Source of the DNA: Chloroflexia bacterium SDU3-3
GTDB taxonomy: Bacteria; Chloroflexota; Chloroflexia; Chloroflexales; Roseiflexaceae
Direction: 5' to 3'
Assembly: GCA_009268125.1 (NCBI GenBank)
Contig: WBOU01000009.1
Span: 176,214 to 240,213 of the forward strand
Length of the DNA: 64,000 bases
Each line of letters opens with the position of its first letter. Position 1 is the stretch's first letter. The notes under the pieces are model-generated. The model saw only the letters and a program-made list of their open reading frames with translations, made no database searches and was not told the DNA's origin. Position numbers and translations under genes: made by a program. Of this stretch, positions 41,724-51,280 are shown piece after piece.

Positions 41724-42893
41724 CTACCCCGCCACGTCTACATCGCCGTAGCGTCGGCCCTTCCAGGTCACGCCGCGCCGCTGCGAGTGGCGGTAGGCCG
41801 AGTTGACCACAATGCCGATGAACACGAAGCCGCCCAGCGGGTGCAGCGCGAAGTCGCGCAGCGAGGTGGGGAAGAAGCGCCGCGCGCGCCAGCGGGTGAT
41901 GATCACCAGGGCGCTGCTCAGCAGGTTGACCAGCAGCGGGTCGAAGATCGACTGGCTGAACTTAAACGCCACCAAAGCCCAGATCGTCAGAAAGAACGGG
42001 CTGATCGCCAGCGTGTAGGTGGCCAGCACCGCCAGGAAGGCGATGATGAAGCTGCGGTTCAGCATCAGGAAGTTATTCTTCGACCAGCCCTCCCAGATGC
42101 CATTGAGCGAGGTGTACATGCGGGTCGAGAGCACGGCGGTGCCGTCCATCATCACGATCGGCAGACCCGCGTGCTTGAACTCCCACGACAGCTTCTGGTC
42201 CTCCACCACCGCATCGCGCACGCGGGCGTGGCCGCCCACCTGCTCGTAGGCGGCGCGCTCGACCAGGATAAACTGGCCGTTGGCGAAGGCCCAGTCAGGG
42301 TAGCGCATGTCGTTCACGCGCAGCAGCGTGTCGGTGGACATGTTGAGGCCGATCACCACCGGCTGCACCGCCCGCTCCCAGAACGTCACCAGCTCCTGCC
42401 TGGCCCAGAGCGTGACCATCTTCACCTGGCGCTGCAGGGCGGCGGCGTAGGCGGCGCTGAGCGCGCCCGGGTCGATCGCCACATCGGCGTCGACGAACAG
42501 CAGCCACTCGCCCCGCGCGTGCTGCACGCCCGAGAACACCGCGTTGTTCTTGCCCGTCCAGCCCTTCTTGAGCGGCAGGCCCTGCACCACCTTCAGGCGC
42601 GCGTCCTCGGCGGCCAGCCGCGCCAGGATCTGGGGCGTCTCGTCGGTGGAGGCGTCGTCCACGGCGATCACCTCGAAGCGCGGGTAGCCCTGGGCCAGCA
42701 GCGAGCGCACGCAGCGCTCGATGTTCAGGGCCTCGTTGCGGGCGGGCACCACCACCGAGATCAGCGGCAGCTCGCCCTCGGGCGGGGCGGCGGGGCGCAG
42801 CACGGGCACGCGCCAGAGAAACAGGGCGATGCCGAAGGCGAACAGCCCCACCACCGCCACCGTGAAGATCGTCAGCACCCAAAGTGCGATCAT
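41724..42893 (-). CDS. Membrane GT2 glycosyltransferase (HpnB/CrtQ-like)
   Basis: 389 residues. One N-terminal TM (residues 3-27), then a GT2 domain: VVVPARNEALNIERCVRSLL, DASTDETP, LFVDADVAIDPGA (DAD metal site), and QELVTFWERAVQPVVIG, ending with 3-4 C-terminal TM segments. The QELVTFWERAVQP box occurs in hopanoid- and carotenoid-associated transferases, so a lipid acceptor is likely. It starts six bases after the HAD gene stop, suggesting coupled translation. Confidence 0.87.
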   Translation of the reverse strand: MIALWVLTIFTVAVVGLFAFGIALFLWRVPVLRPAAPPEGELPLISVVVPARNEALNIERCVRSLLAQGYPRFEVIAVDDASTDETPQILARLAAEDARLKVVQGLPLKKGWTGKNNAVFSGVQHARGEWLLFVDADVAIDPGALSAAYAAALQRQVKMVTLWARQELVTFWERAVQPVVIGLNMSTDTLLRVNDMRYPDWAFANGQFILVERAAYEQVGGHARVRDAVVEDQKLSWEFKHAGLPIVMMDGTAVLSTRMYTSLNGIWEGWSKNNFLMLNRSFIIAFLAVLATYTLAISPFFLTIWALVAFKFSQSIFDPLLVNLLSSALVIITRWRARRFFPTSLRDFALHPLGGFVFIGIVVNSAYRHSQRRGVTWKGRRYGDVDVAG

Positions 42894-42899
42894 AGCGCC

Positions 42900-43553
42900 T
42901 TACATTTCGACTAGCGGCAGAAGCTCAGAGAGCCGCGCGATGGTCGCCACCGGCCTCGGAGCATCCCCCGGCAACACTTCATTTCGAGGGTTCACCCACA
43001 CAAACGGCATCCCCGCCGCCGCCGCGCCGCGCAGATCGTTCTCCACCGAGTCGCCCACATACAGCGTCTCAGCAGGCTGCGTGCCAAGCATGGCCAGCGC
43101 CATGTGGAAGATCGCGGGGTCGGGCTTGGCCACGCCCGCCTCCTCGGAGACGATGATCACCTCCATATGGCGGGCCAGCTCGAAGTGCTCGATCTTGCGG
43201 CGCTGGGTGCTGGTGGGGCCGTTGGTGATCAGGCCCACCTGCACGCGCTGGCGCAGCCGCTCGAACACCGGCAGCGCGTCATCCACCAGCGCCAGATCCT
43301 CGAACCAGCGGTCGCAGTACTGCTCGCTCACCTGGCGGATGAACGGCGCGTCGTCGATCTCCAGGCCGCGCAGAAAGTCGGGCATCTGGGCCATGTAGAT
43401 CTTGCGGCGGATGGCATCCTGAAGCAGCGCGTCGCAGTCGACGTGCGGGTAGCGCCCCTTCACCGCCGCCAGCGCCCGCCGGAGCCTGCCGGTCCAGTAG
43501 GCGCGCAGATCATAGAGCGTGTCGTCAAGATCAAACAGAACAGCACGATACAT
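42900..43553 (-). CDS. HAD-superfamily hydrolase
   Basis: 217 residues. Motif I FDLDDTLYDLR, motif II LITNGPT, motif III Lys and motif IV YVGDSVENDLRGAAAAG. The cap is inserted after motif I (C1 type), as in YjjG/PPase-like phosphatases. Start ATG at 43553 precedes motif I by a few residues. Likely a small phosphatase; substrate unknown. Upstream and coupled to the GT2. Confidence 0.9.
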   Translation of the reverse strand: MYRAVLFDLDDTLYDLRAYWTGRLRRALAAVKGRYPHVDCDALLQDAIRRKIYMAQMPDFLRGLEIDDAPFIRQVSEQYCDRWFEDLALVDDALPVFERLRQRVQVGLITNGPTSTQRRKIEHFELARHMEVIIVSEEAGVAKPDPAIFHMALAMLGTQPAETLYVGDSVENDLRGAAAAGMPFVWVNPRNEVLPGDAPRPVATIARLSELLPLVEM

Positions 43554-43664
43554 AGCTTTGTATATTCTGAGGCGCAAGGTCACAAGCTGGGATGCGGTTT
43601 GTGATGGTCATACTGTCGGCTAATCATACCACACCGCAACAAGGGGCAGGCGGGGCGCAGGCTA

Positions 43665-43673
43665 TGCTACACT
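43665..43673 (+). promoter_or_regulatory. Extended -10 promoter of the IMPase-family gene
   Basis: TGCTACACT (43665-43673) with ATG at 43743, a leader of about 65-70 nt. Confidence 0.5.
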
Positions 43674-43742
43674 AGGGCCGCATCGAGCACCGCAACACTA
43701 CCGCGCCCGCGCGCCCGGCGCGCCGCGCAAAGCGAGCAGACT

Positions 43743-44510
43743 ATGAGCATCATCGATATCGACGAGGTACGCGGCTGGGCCGAGGCGGCGGGCAGGCTGG
43801 CGCTGCAGCACTTCAACCACGTCGCAGGGCATCGCAAGGCCGACCGCAGCTATGTGACCGAGGCCGACGTGGCCATCGAGCGCCAGCTGGTGGCCCAGAT
43901 CAGCGCGCGCTACCCCGACCACGGCATCCTGGGCGAGGAGCAGGCCAAGACCAACCTCGACCGCGAGTTCGTGTGGGCGGTCGACCCGATCGACGGCACC
44001 GCGTCGTTCGTGGCCGGGCTGGGCAGCTGGTGCATCTCGATCGGCCTGGTGCGCAACGGGCAGCCCTACTTCGGTCTCATCCACATGCCCACGCTGGGCG
44101 ACACCTACCACGCCGCCGTGGGCGAGGGCGCGTTCCTGAACGGCCAGCCCATCCATGTGAGCCAGCCCGACGCGTGGGAGGGTGAGACCTGGCTGGCCAC
44201 CCCGGCCACGCTGCACCGCAGCTTCGAGCTGGACTTCCCCGGCAAGACTAGGGTGCTGGGCAGCACGGCGGCCCAGATGTGCTACGTGGCCAGGGGCAGC
44301 GCCCTGGCCGCGCTGCTGGTGAACGCCTACCCGTGGGATGTGGCCGCCGGCCTCGTGATCGTGCAGGAGGCCGGCGGGGCGGTGGTGCCGCTCGACCCGG
44401 CCACGCCCACCGGCGGCACCGCGCTGGATGGCGGCTGGCTGCACCAGCCCGTGCTCGTGGCCGCGCCCGATCAGATCGCGCCGCTGCGCCAGGCCTTCCG
44501 CAGGCGCTAG
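43743..44510 (+). CDS. Inositol-monophosphatase-family phosphatase
   Basis: 255 residues. Metal site 1 EEQ in HGILGEEQ, metal site 2 WAVDPIDGTASFVAGL, and the second signature YPWDVAAGLVIVQEAGG. Family members hydrolyse inositol-1-phosphate, histidinol-phosphate, fructose-1,6-bisphosphate or PAP. The residues here fit histidinol-phosphate or inositol-phosphate type about equally. No histidine gene is near. Single gene. Confidence 0.92.
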   Translation: MSIIDIDEVRGWAEAAGRLALQHFNHVAGHRKADRSYVTEADVAIERQLVAQISARYPDHGILGEEQAKTNLDREFVWAVDPIDGTASFVAGLGSWCISIGLVRNGQPYFGLIHMPTLGDTYHAAVGEGAFLNGQPIHVSQPDAWEGETWLATPATLHRSFELDFPGKTRVLGSTAAQMCYVARGSALAALLVNAYPWDVAAGLVIVQEAGGAVVPLDPATPTGGTALDGGWLHQPVLVAAPDQIAPLRQAFRRR

Positions 44511-44686
44511 GCTCTATACGTTCTACACAGCCTTTACGCTAGGGCAAACGGGCAACGCTGGAAGCAGGGGCATTGTGAACAGGGGCTTTTGTTCCTTTGT
44601 GTCTTGGTGGTAAACACGTTCTGCCGGACGAGAACGCAGAGACCCTGCCCCAGGCGTTCCTAGCCGGGCCAAACCGCATCAGACTA

Positions 44687-44695
44687 TGCTACAAT
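44687..44695 (+). promoter_or_regulatory. Extended -10 promoter of the receiver gene
   Basis: TGCTACAAT (44687-44695); start codon 35 nt downstream. Because of it the downstream ATG at 44730 is preferred to an in-frame ATG at 44694. Confidence 0.6.
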
Positions 44696-44729
44696 GGGAG
44701 ACACTATCTTCACACCTAAGGGGAAGCCC

Positions 44730-45107
44730 ATGTATCGCGCAGGCGACATTCTCGTCGTCGACGACGAGGTCAACATCGCTGATCTCATCAACGAGGTTCT
44801 CAGCGAGGAAGGCTATACCATCCGCCAGGCCCACAATGGGTCGAGCGCGCTCGCCCAGATCCAAGCTGGCGTCCCTGGCCTTATCCTGCTCGACCTCTCC
44901 ATGCCCGACATGGCCGGTACCACGTTGCTCCGCCATATCCGCGACAGCGGGCTCACCGACGTGCCCGTGGTGATTATGACCGCTGGCGCAAACGCGCTGG
45001 GCGACCTGATCGCCCAGGGCGCAAGCGGGCTGCTCGCCAAGCCATTCGACCTTGAGGATCTTGTCCGCTGCGTCGCGCACCACGTCCCCAGCGCACGGAT
45101 CGTCTAG
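44730..45107 (+). CDS. Single-domain response regulator (receiver)
   Basis: 125 residues, CheY-like. DD in LVVDDEVNIAD, phospho-Asp in LILLDLSMPDMAG, Thr in VVIMTAGAN, Lys in LLAKPFDLEDL. No output domain. Ribosome site AAGGGGA 7 nt before the ATG. Distinct from the minus-strand receiver at 17981: the residues around the signature differ. Its kinase is not in the window. Confidence 0.92.
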   Translation: MYRAGDILVVDDEVNIADLINEVLSEEGYTIRQAHNGSSALAQIQAGVPGLILLDLSMPDMAGTTLLRHIRDSGLTDVPVVIMTAGANALGDLIAQGASGLLAKPFDLEDLVRCVAHHVPSARIV

Positions 45108-45126
45108 CGCGCCTGCCAGCAGCACA

Positions 45127-45160
45127 AAGCCCAGCGGAACTAATCCGCTGGGCTTTTTTT
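45127..45160 (+). terminator. Terminator of the receiver gene
   Basis: 11-bp stem (45127-45137 with 45145-45155), 7-nt loop, followed by seven T residues. Confidence 0.92.
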
Positions 45161-45164
45161 GCAC

Positions 45165-45199
45165 AAAAAACCTGGCCCGCAGCCGAAGCTGGGGCCAGG
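45165..45199 (-). terminator. Terminator of the ribosomal-protein cluster
   Basis: 8-bp stem (45171-45178 with 45192-45199), 13-nt loop, followed on the minus strand by TTTTTT; lies 26 nt after the rpsI stop and back to back with the receiver terminator. Confidence 0.85.
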
Positions 45200-45225
45200 G
45201 GCGCGTAGCTCGTGCGAAGACGAGA

Positions 45226-45624
45226 CTAGCGCTTGGTGTACTGCGGTGCCTTGCGGGCGCGCTTGAGACCTGGCTTCTTGCGCTCCTTCATGCGCGAGTC
45301 GCGGGTCAGCAGGCCAGCCTTGCGCAGCACCGGGCGCAGCTCGGGGTCGAGGTCGAGCAGGGCGCGGGCGATGCCGTGGCTCACCGCACCAGCCTGGCCG
45401 GCGATGCCGCCGCCGCGCACCTTGACCAGCACATTGAAGCTAGCGGTGTTGTTCGTCAGCTCCAGGCCGCGCACCATCAGCTTGTTCAGGCTGTCGATAT
45501 TGCCGAAGTGCTCAGTCACCGAACGTCCGTTGACCACAAACTCCCCATTGCCGGGGAACAGGCGAACACGCGCCACCGCAGTCTTGCGGCGGCCGGTGCC
45601 CTGATAGTAGCGTTTCTCAGTCAT
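45226..45624 (-). CDS. rpsI: 30S ribosomal protein S9
   Basis: 132 residues, normal for S9. Begins MTEKRYYQGTGRRKTAVARV and ends with the KR that reaches the P-site tRNA (KKPGLKRARKAPQYTKR). The start ATG at 45624 gives the family length; a longer frame adds a non-homologous stretch. Last gene of the ribosomal cluster, 108 nt after rplM. Confidence 0.98.
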   Translation of the reverse strand: MTEKRYYQGTGRRKTAVARVRLFPGNGEFVVNGRSVTEHFGNIDSLNKLMVRGLELTNNTASFNVLVKVRGGGIAGQAGAVSHGIARALLDLDPELRPVLRKAGLLTRDSRMKERKKPGLKRARKAPQYTKR

Positions 45625-45732
45625 CACATCTCCAAATCGAAGTTGTAGTAGCGTCTGCGCAGCCATGGGCTGCCGATCGCGGCCAGCGACGGTGCGACGC
45701 CTGTGTTCGTCACCCGCCATCTATCTGGGCAA

Positions 45733-46173
45733 CTAGCCGTTGGGGCGCGGCGTGTACACCTTGGGCTGCTGGGCAGCGTGCGGGTGGCTCGGGCCAGCGT
45801 AGATCTTCAGCTTGCCCATGATCTGGCGGCCAAGCCGAGTCTTCGGGATCATGCCCTTCACCGCAAAGCGGATGATGCGGTCGGGGTGCGACGTCAGCAT
45901 CCGGCGGTAGGTGATCTTCTTAAAGCCGCCCGGGAAGCCCGAGTGGCGGTAGTACATCTTCTGCTCCGCCTTGCGGCCGGTCACGCGCACCTTCTCGGCG
46001 TTGACCACCACCACAAAGTCGCCGCCGTCGATGTGCGGCGTGAAGGTCGGCTTGTGCTTGCCGCGCAGCAGGGTCGCGATCTGGGTCGAGAGGCGGCCAA
46101 GCACCTGGTCGGTCGCATCGACCACATACCAGTCGCGCTGGACCTCCGCCGTCTTCTGCATATATGTCTTCAT
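45733..46173 (-). CDS. rplM: 50S ribosomal protein L13
   Basis: 146 residues. [20 protein letters not shown], the [19 protein letters not shown] core and [12 protein letters not shown] identify L13, an early assembly protein of the large subunit. ATG at 46173 has GGAG 8-9 nt upstream. Followed by rpsI, the usual partner. Confidence 0.98.
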   Translation of the reverse strand: MKTYMQKTAEVQRDWYVVDATDQVLGRLSTQIATLLRGKHKPTFTPHIDGGDFVVVVNAEKVRVTGRKAEQKMYYRHSGFPGGFKKITYRRMLTSHPDRIIRFAVKGMIPKTRLGRQIMGKLKIYAGPSHPHAAQQPKVYTPRPNG

Positions 46174-46213
46174 CAAGAATGCTCCAAAAAAATGTGGCCG
46201 AAACTGGCCGCTC

Positions 46214-47011
46214 TTATATCCGAACGTCCGACCGTGCTATATCTGGCGCTGGCTGCGGCACCGTCGGCGGGTATGAGACCGCCGTCAGGCACAGGCCGTG
46301 CGCCGGGGCCGTGCGCCCCGCCTTGCGGCGATCGCGACCAGCCAGGATCGTTGGTATCGCCGCTGGGTCCATCCGGCCCTCGCCGATCTGAACCACCGTA
46401 CCGACAATATTGCGCACCATATGCTGCAAGAACGCGTTTGCCGCAATATCTATGGCGATCAGCTCCCGCCCGCGCTCCTCGACCGAGGAGCACCGAGCCA
46501 GGAAGCATGTCCGCACCGTCGTGCCCTCAAAGGCTGCGACGGTAAACGCGGCAAAATCGTGCGTCCCCTCAAAGTGCGCTAATCCCGCCTGCATCGCCGC
46601 CGTATCGAGCCGCTTGGGCACATGCAGCACGTGCCGTCGAGCGAGCGGCGACTCGACCGGGCTATGATCGATCAGGTAGCGGTAGTCGCGCCGGATGGCG
46701 CTATGCCGCGCGTGGAAGTCCATCGGCACATACCACGCCGCGTGGACCGCCACATCCTCAGGCAGGATGGCGTTCAGGCCGCGCTGGATCGTCTCCGGCT
46801 CCAGCCGCGTGCCCGTGCGCACATTCGCCACCTGGCCAAGCGCGTGAACCCCCGAGTCGGTGCGACCAGAGAGGGTCACCCGCTGGCACTCCTGGGTCAG
46901 CTGCTCCCACGCGCCCTCGATCTCGCCCTGTACCGAGCGGCCGTTCTTCTGCCACTGCGATCCGACAAAATCGGTGCCGTCATATTCGATTCGCAGGGCG
47001 ACGTTCTTCAT
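46214..47011 (-). CDS. truA: tRNA pseudouridine(38-40) synthase TruA
   Basis: 265 residues. Catalytic Asp in the GRTDSGVHA motif (near residues 50-58), then [16 protein letters not shown] and [17 protein letters not shown]. Modifies positions 38-40 of the tRNA anticodon stem. In canonical position between rplQ and rplM, with ~30-nt gaps; probably co-transcribed. Confidence 0.97.
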   Translation of the reverse strand: MKNVALRIEYDGTDFVGSQWQKNGRSVQGEIEGAWEQLTQECQRVTLSGRTDSGVHALGQVANVRTGTRLEPETIQRGLNAILPEDVAVHAAWYVPMDFHARHSAIRRDYRYLIDHSPVESPLARRHVLHVPKRLDTAAMQAGLAHFEGTHDFAAFTVAAFEGTTVRTCFLARCSSVEERGRELIAIDIAANAFLQHMVRNIVGTVVQIGEGRMDPAAIPTILAGRDRRKAGRTAPAHGLCLTAVSYPPTVPQPAPDIARSDVRI

Positions 47012-47043
47012 ACAGGAAAAAGCGCTTTGAAGCGTTACAACGC

Positions 47044-47394
47044 CTAGAGCAGCTCGAGCACCGCCATCTCAGCGCCGTCGCCCTTGCGGGGGCCGACCTT
47101 GGTGATGCGGGTGTAGCCGCTGCTGCGGGTGGCGTACTGCTCGGGCGCGAAGGCAAACAGCTTGCGCATCGCATCCTTGTTGGCCAGCCGCGAGAGGGCC
47201 AGGCGGCGGTTCTGCGGCGTGTCGGCGCGGCCCAGGGTGATCAGCTTCTCGATGTGGGGCTGCACAACCTTCGCCTTCGCCAGCGTCGTCTGGATCTTGC
47301 GGTGCTCGATCAGGGCGATCATCTGGTTGCGGATCAGCGCCACGCGGTGCTCAGCCGAGGTGCCCGGCATCCGCTTCGGTTTTCCGTGTCGCAT
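47044..47394 (-). CDS. rplQ: 50S ribosomal protein L17
   Basis: 116 residues: MRHGKPKRMPGTSAEHRVALIRN start, TLAKAKVVQPHIEKLITLGR, RITKVGPRKGDGAEMAVLELL end. Slightly short but complete. Its gap to rpoA holds a small CTGCCA/TGGCAG hairpin (about 47428-47445). Confidence 0.98.
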   Translation of the reverse strand: MRHGKPKRMPGTSAEHRVALIRNQMIALIEHRKIQTTLAKAKVVQPHIEKLITLGRADTPQNRRLALSRLANKDAMRKLFAFAPEQYATRSSGYTRITKVGPRKGDGAEMAVLELL

Positions 47395-47466
47395 TGTCGT
47401 CTATCCTCAAAATACACCACAAGCCTGCCATATGCTGGCAGCCCTGTGATCAGTTCTATGCCTTTG

Positions 47467-48441
47467 TTATGCCGCCGAGCTGCCCAGGCTGGTGAGCGCG
47501 TGGCCGCTGTTTGGCAGCAGGTAGCCGCGATCGATCAGCTTGTCGCGGATCTCTTCCATCGACTTCTGCCCAAGGTTACGCACGCTGAGCAGCGCCTTCT
47601 CGTCCATCTCAAGCACCTGGCCCACCTTGGTGATGTCGGCCCGCTTGAGGCAGTTGTAGGTGCGCGTCGACAGGTCGAGCTCTTCGATCGGCGTGTCGTA
47701 GATATCCGCCGGGATGGCCAGGCCCTTCGTCACGTCCGCCGTCGTCTCCTGCTCGGTAGACGAGCGGTTGAAGTCGGCGATCGTCTGGCTGTACTGCACC
47801 AGCACCTGGGCGGCGTGGCTCAGCGCATCGCCGGGCTTGATCGTCCCATCGGTCCAGATCTCCAGCAGCAGCCGGTCGTGGTCGGTCGCCTGGCCCACAC
47901 GTGTGTTCTCGACGACGTAGTTCACCTTCGGCACCGGCGTGAAGATCGCATCCACCGGGATCTCGCCGATCGGCAGCGCATCGCGCTGGTCAGCCGGGAG
48001 GTAGCCGTGCCCGCGCTCGACAGTCATCTCGATCTCGATCGAGGCATCATCCGAATCCAACGTGCAGATATAGTGATTCGGATTAACCAGCTCGACATTG
48101 CTTGGTGTGTCGATATCGCTTGCGCGCACCACCCCAGCACCCTGCTTCGACAGAAGAACTTTCACAGGGCGCTCGGCATACGAGCGCAGGCGAATACCCT
48201 TCGTGTTCAGCACGATCTCGGTCACATCCTCGCGGACGCCCTGGATCGTGGAGAACTCGTGGTACACGCCATCTATTTTTATCTTTGTAATCGCCGAGCC
48301 AGGAATTGACGAAAGCAATACCCGGCGCAGTGCATTCCCAAGGGTATGACCGTAGCCAGGGTCGAGCGGTTCGATCTTAAATCGCCCGTAATTCTCCGCC
48401 GCCTGCACTACCTCGATCTTGGGCGTGGCGATGTCAAGCAC
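47467..48441 (-). CDS. rpoA: RNA polymerase alpha subunit
   Basis: 324 residues. N-terminal dimerisation domain (FKIEPLDPGYGHTLGNALRRVLLSS) and C-terminal HhH domain (TRTYNCLKRADITKVGQVLEMDEKALLSVRNLGQKSMEEI). Start is GTG at 48441, chosen because a perfect AAGGAGG lies 6 nt upstream; the frame extends further but without similarity. Provides the assembly platform and UP-element/activator contact. Confidence 0.98.
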   Translation of the reverse strand: MLDIATPKIEVVQAAENYGRFKIEPLDPGYGHTLGNALRRVLLSSIPGSAITKIKIDGVYHEFSTIQGVREDVTEIVLNTKGIRLRSYAERPVKVLLSKQGAGVVRASDIDTPSNVELVNPNHYICTLDSDDASIEIEMTVERGHGYLPADQRDALPIGEIPVDAIFTPVPKVNYVVENTRVGQATDHDRLLLEIWTDGTIKPGDALSHAAQVLVQYSQTIADFNRSSTEQETTADVTKGLAIPADIYDTPIEELDLSTRTYNCLKRADITKVGQVLEMDEKALLSVRNLGQKSMEEIRDKLIDRGYLLPNSGHALTSLGSSAA

Positions 48442-48515
48442 AGATCGCCTCCTTATAGATTTCAGATTGCCAGCCCCAGCCGAAGCCGGAGCCAGCAATC
48501 TGCAATGCTTTTCCT

Positions 48516-49136
48516 TTAGCGGCTGTAGAACTCAACGATCAGCGCCTCGTTAATACCAAGCTCGGCGTCCTCGCGGCGCGGCATGGTGATAACCTCGCCC
48601 TCAAGGGTCGTCTCGTTGAAGCGCAGCCAGTCGGGGCTCTTGCGCGACTTCAGCTCGCCGCTCTCGACCAAGATCTTGAAGTAGGTGCGGCTGCGGCTCT
48701 CGGGGCGCACGGAGATCTTGTCGCCGGGGCGAACCGAGAACGAGGGGATATCGGTCTTGCGACCATTGACCACGATGTGGCCGTGGTTCACGATCTGGCG
48801 GGCCTGCGCGCGGGTGGTGGCCAGGCCAAGCCGGTACACCACGTTGTCCAGGCGGCGCTCAAGCAGCACGAACAGCGTCGCGCCCGTCTCGCCGGGGACG
48901 CGCTGCGCCTGCTCAAACAGCTTGCGGAACTGGCGCTCCAGCACGCCGTACATGTAGCGCGCCTTCTGCTTCTCCTGAAGCTGGAGGCCGTAGTCCGAGA
49001 CCTGGCGGCGGCGGGAAGACGGGCCGTGCTGCCCAGGGGGGAACGAGCGCTTGCTCAGAATGCGCTGGCCCTTTTCGGTGATGCCGATCCCAAGGCGGCG
49101 GCTAATTTTACCAACTGGTCCTCGATAGCGTGCCAT
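48516..49136 (-). CDS. rpsD: 30S ribosomal protein S4
   Basis: 206 residues, family length. [23 protein letters not shown] in SFPPGQHG, then the S4 RNA-binding domain ([34 protein letters not shown]). The zinc cysteines of C+ type S4 are absent. Initiates 16S assembly. Confidence 0.98.
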   Translation of the reverse strand: MARYRGPVGKISRRLGIGITEKGQRILSKRSFPPGQHGPSSRRRQVSDYGLQLQEKQKARYMYGVLERQFRKLFEQAQRVPGETGATLFVLLERRLDNVVYRLGLATTRAQARQIVNHGHIVVNGRKTDIPSFSVRPGDKISVRPESRSRTYFKILVESGELKSRKSPDWLRFNETTLEGEVITMPRREDAELGINEALIVEFYSR

Positions 49137-49156
49137 TGTTTCTCACTCCTCTGCAA

Positions 49157-49576
49157 TTACACGCGGCGCCGCTTCGGCGGGCGGCAACCATTATGCGGGA
49201 TCGGCGTCACATCGGTGATCGCAACGACCTGCAACCCGTGAGCCTGCAGCGAGCGAATGGCCGCTTCGCGACCCGCGCCCGGGCCCTTTACAAATACCTC
49301 AACCGAGCGCATGCCGTTCTCCATCGCGCGGCGGGCCGCCTGCTCGGAGGTGATCTGCGCGGCGTACGGCGAGCTCTTGCGGGAGCCTTTGAAACCATTC
49401 TGGCCCGCGCTCGACCACGAAACAACATTGCCCGAGGGGTCGGTGATGGTTACAATGATGTTGTTAAACGTACTCTGGATATGCGCCTGCCCACGAGGCA
49501 CATTCTTCTTTTCGCGGCGCTTGCCACGCTGGCGCTTGCCAACGATCGGCGCGCCCTTTGCCGGTTGTTTTGCCAT
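49157..49576 (-). CDS. rpsK: 30S ribosomal protein S11
   Basis: 139 residues. ATG at 49576, AGGAG 5 nt upstream; [57 protein letters not shown]. Platform protein of the 30S at the mRNA exit. Confidence 0.98.
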   Translation of the reverse strand: MAKQPAKGAPIVGKRQRGKRREKKNVPRGQAHIQSTFNNIIVTITDPSGNVVSWSSAGQNGFKGSRKSSPYAAQITSEQAARRAMENGMRSVEVFVKGPGAGREAAIRSLQAHGLQVVAITDVTPIPHNGCRPPKRRRV

Positions 49577-49668
49577 GACAACTCCTGTCACATGTCGCCT
49601 GCCTCAGGCGGCTTTCCTGATCTGGCGGGCGAGGCGTAACCCAATTCCGGTTGACGCCGTGATTGCTA

Positions 49669-50049
49669 CTACTTCTTGGCCTTCTTCTTGATACCGATCG
49701 CCTGGCCCTTGCGCCCGCGCCGCGTGCGCGCGTTGGTGCGCGTGCGCTGGCCGCGCAGCGGCAGACCCTTGCGGTGGCGCAGGCCGCGGTAGCAGCCGAT
49801 GTCCATCAGGCGCTTGACGTGCAGCTGCACCTCGCGCCGGAGGTCGCCCTCCACCACATACTCACGGTCCACGATCTCACGGATGCGGGTCACTTCCTCT
49901 TCGGTCAGATCACGCGTCCGCGTCTCGGGGTTGACGTTGGCCTTCACCAGGATGTCGACCCCGTTCGAGGCACCGATACCATACACATAGCGGATAGAAA
50001 TACCAATCTTTTTGTTCCGTGGTATGTCGATTCCGGCAATACGAGCCAT
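49669..50049 (-). CDS. rpsM: 30S ribosomal protein S13
   Basis: 126 residues. [26 protein letters not shown], then [20 protein letters not shown] and a basic tail ending KKKAKK which touches P-site tRNA. Follows rpmJ with a 10-nt gap. Confidence 0.98.
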   Translation of the reverse strand: MARIAGIDIPRNKKIGISIRYVYGIGASNGVDILVKANVNPETRTRDLTEEEVTRIREIVDREYVVEGDLRREVQLHVKRLMDIGCYRGLRHRKGLPLRGQRTRTNARTRRGRKGQAIGIKKKAKK

Positions 50050-50059
50050 GAAACTTCTC

Positions 50060-50176
50060 CTATCCCTGGCGCTGCTTGTGCTTCGGCGTCCGGCTGCAGA
50101 TCACCCGCAGCACGCCTTTCCGCCTAATGACCCGGCAGTACTCGCAGCGCGGCTTCACCGACGCTTGCACCTTCAT
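50060..50176 (-). CDS. rpmJ: 50S ribosomal protein L36
   Basis: 38 residues. Starts [11 protein letters not shown], ends TPKHKQRQG. Zinc ligands C11, C14, C27 and H32 are all present (C+ type). Too short to stand out on length, but located exactly between infA and rpsM. Confidence 0.97.
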   Translation of the reverse strand: MKVQASVKPRCEYCRVIRRKGVLRVICSRTPKHKQRQG

Positions 50177-50233
50177 GATCATGCTCCGATAATGCTACTT
50201 TTCCAGCCAGCGGCTGTCAAAGACACACACTAA

Positions 50234-50260
50234 GCTGCCCCGCCGATTTCGGCAGGCAGC
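50234..50260 (-). other. Hairpin in the infA-rpmJ gap
   Basis: GCTGCC/GGCAGC with inner GCCG/CGGC, 4-nt loop. Part of a series of gap hairpins in the cluster. Confidence 0.6.
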
Positions 50261-50281
50261 CGCTCTGCTCGACCGCAAACT

Positions 50282-50503
50282 TTACCGATACCGAAAGGTA
50301 ATTCTACCACGAGTCAGGTCATATGGCGAGAGTTCGACCGTCACGCGATCACCTTTCAGAATGCGAATATAGTGCATCCGCATTTTACCAGAAATATGCG
50401 CCAGCACTTCCAGGCCATTCTCAAGCTTCACCTTGAACATTGCGTTCGGCAGCGGCTCGACAATGGTGCCCTCCATCTCGATGACATCCTTCTTCTTTGC
50501 CAT
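50282..50503 (-). CDS. infA: Translation initiation factor IF-1
   Basis: 73 residues, OB fold: [23 protein letters not shown], then [38 protein letters not shown]. Blocks the A site during initiation. Starts nine bases after map ends. Confidence 0.98.
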   Translation of the reverse strand: MAKKKDVIEMEGTIVEPLPNAMFKVKLENGLEVLAHISGKMRMHYIRILKGDRVTVELSPYDLTRGRITFRYR

Positions 50504-50512
50504 ACCTCTCCT

Positions 50513-51280
50513 TTATGCGCCTTGCCACGTGAGGATCTCGGGGCCGCCGTCTGGCGTGATAGCGATGGTATGCTCGAAGTGGGCCGCCAGTCCACCGTCG
50601 AGCGTCGCCACCGTCCAGCCGTCGTCCAACTCACGCGACTCGTAGCTCCATTGGGTGACCATTGGTTCGATCGCAAACGTCATCCCCGGCAGAAGCTTGA
50701 GGCCCCGGCCAGGCAAGCCGTAGTTGTTGATCTGCGGCTCCTCGTGGAGCGAGCGCCCGATACCATGGCTGATATACTTTCGCACCACGCCAAAGTCCGC
50801 CGCCTCAGCATAGGTCTGCAGCGCGTGCGAGATATCACTTAGCCGATTGCCGGCCCGCGCAAACTCCAGCGCGTGGTAGAGCGCGCCCTCGGTTACATCC
50901 AGCAGCCGCCGCGCCGACTCGGAGATCTGGCCAACCGGGTAGCTCCAGGCCGAGTCGCCATGGTAGCCCTCCCAGATGGCCCCGATGTCAACGCTAACAA
51001 TGTCGCCCTCATGCAGCACACGCCGGCCCGGTATGCCATGGACGATCTCATCATTCACCGAGATGCAGGTGGCCGCAGGAAACGGCACCTTGCCTGGGTA
51101 CCCTAGAAATGACGGCGTTCCACCCTCGCGCACGATATGCTCGTGCACCAGTTTGTTGAGGGCCGCTGTGGTAACCCCTGGCCGAATAGCGTCGCGCAGC
51201 AGCTCGTGGCATTGGCCCACGATCCGGCCCGCCCGCCGCATCTTCTCCAGCTCAGTACGACTTTTAAGCGTTACTGCCAT
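50513..51280 (-). CDS. map: Methionine aminopeptidase type I
   Basis: 255 residues. Metal ligands are visible: D in VSVDIGA, D in YHGDSAW, H in ISHGIGRSLHE, E in FAIEPMV and E in HFEHTIAI. Removes N-terminal Met. The ATG at 51280 overlaps the end of adk by 17 nt; the alternative TTG three codons upstream is less likely. Confidence 0.97.
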   Translation of the reverse strand: MAVTLKSRTELEKMRRAGRIVGQCHELLRDAIRPGVTTAALNKLVHEHIVREGGTPSFLGYPGKVPFPAATCISVNDEIVHGIPGRRVLHEGDIVSVDIGAIWEGYHGDSAWSYPVGQISESARRLLDVTEGALYHALEFARAGNRLSDISHALQTYAEAADFGVVRKYISHGIGRSLHEEPQINNYGLPGRGLKLLPGMTFAIEPMVTQWSYESRELDDGWTVATLDGGLAAHFEHTIAITPDGGPEILTWQGA

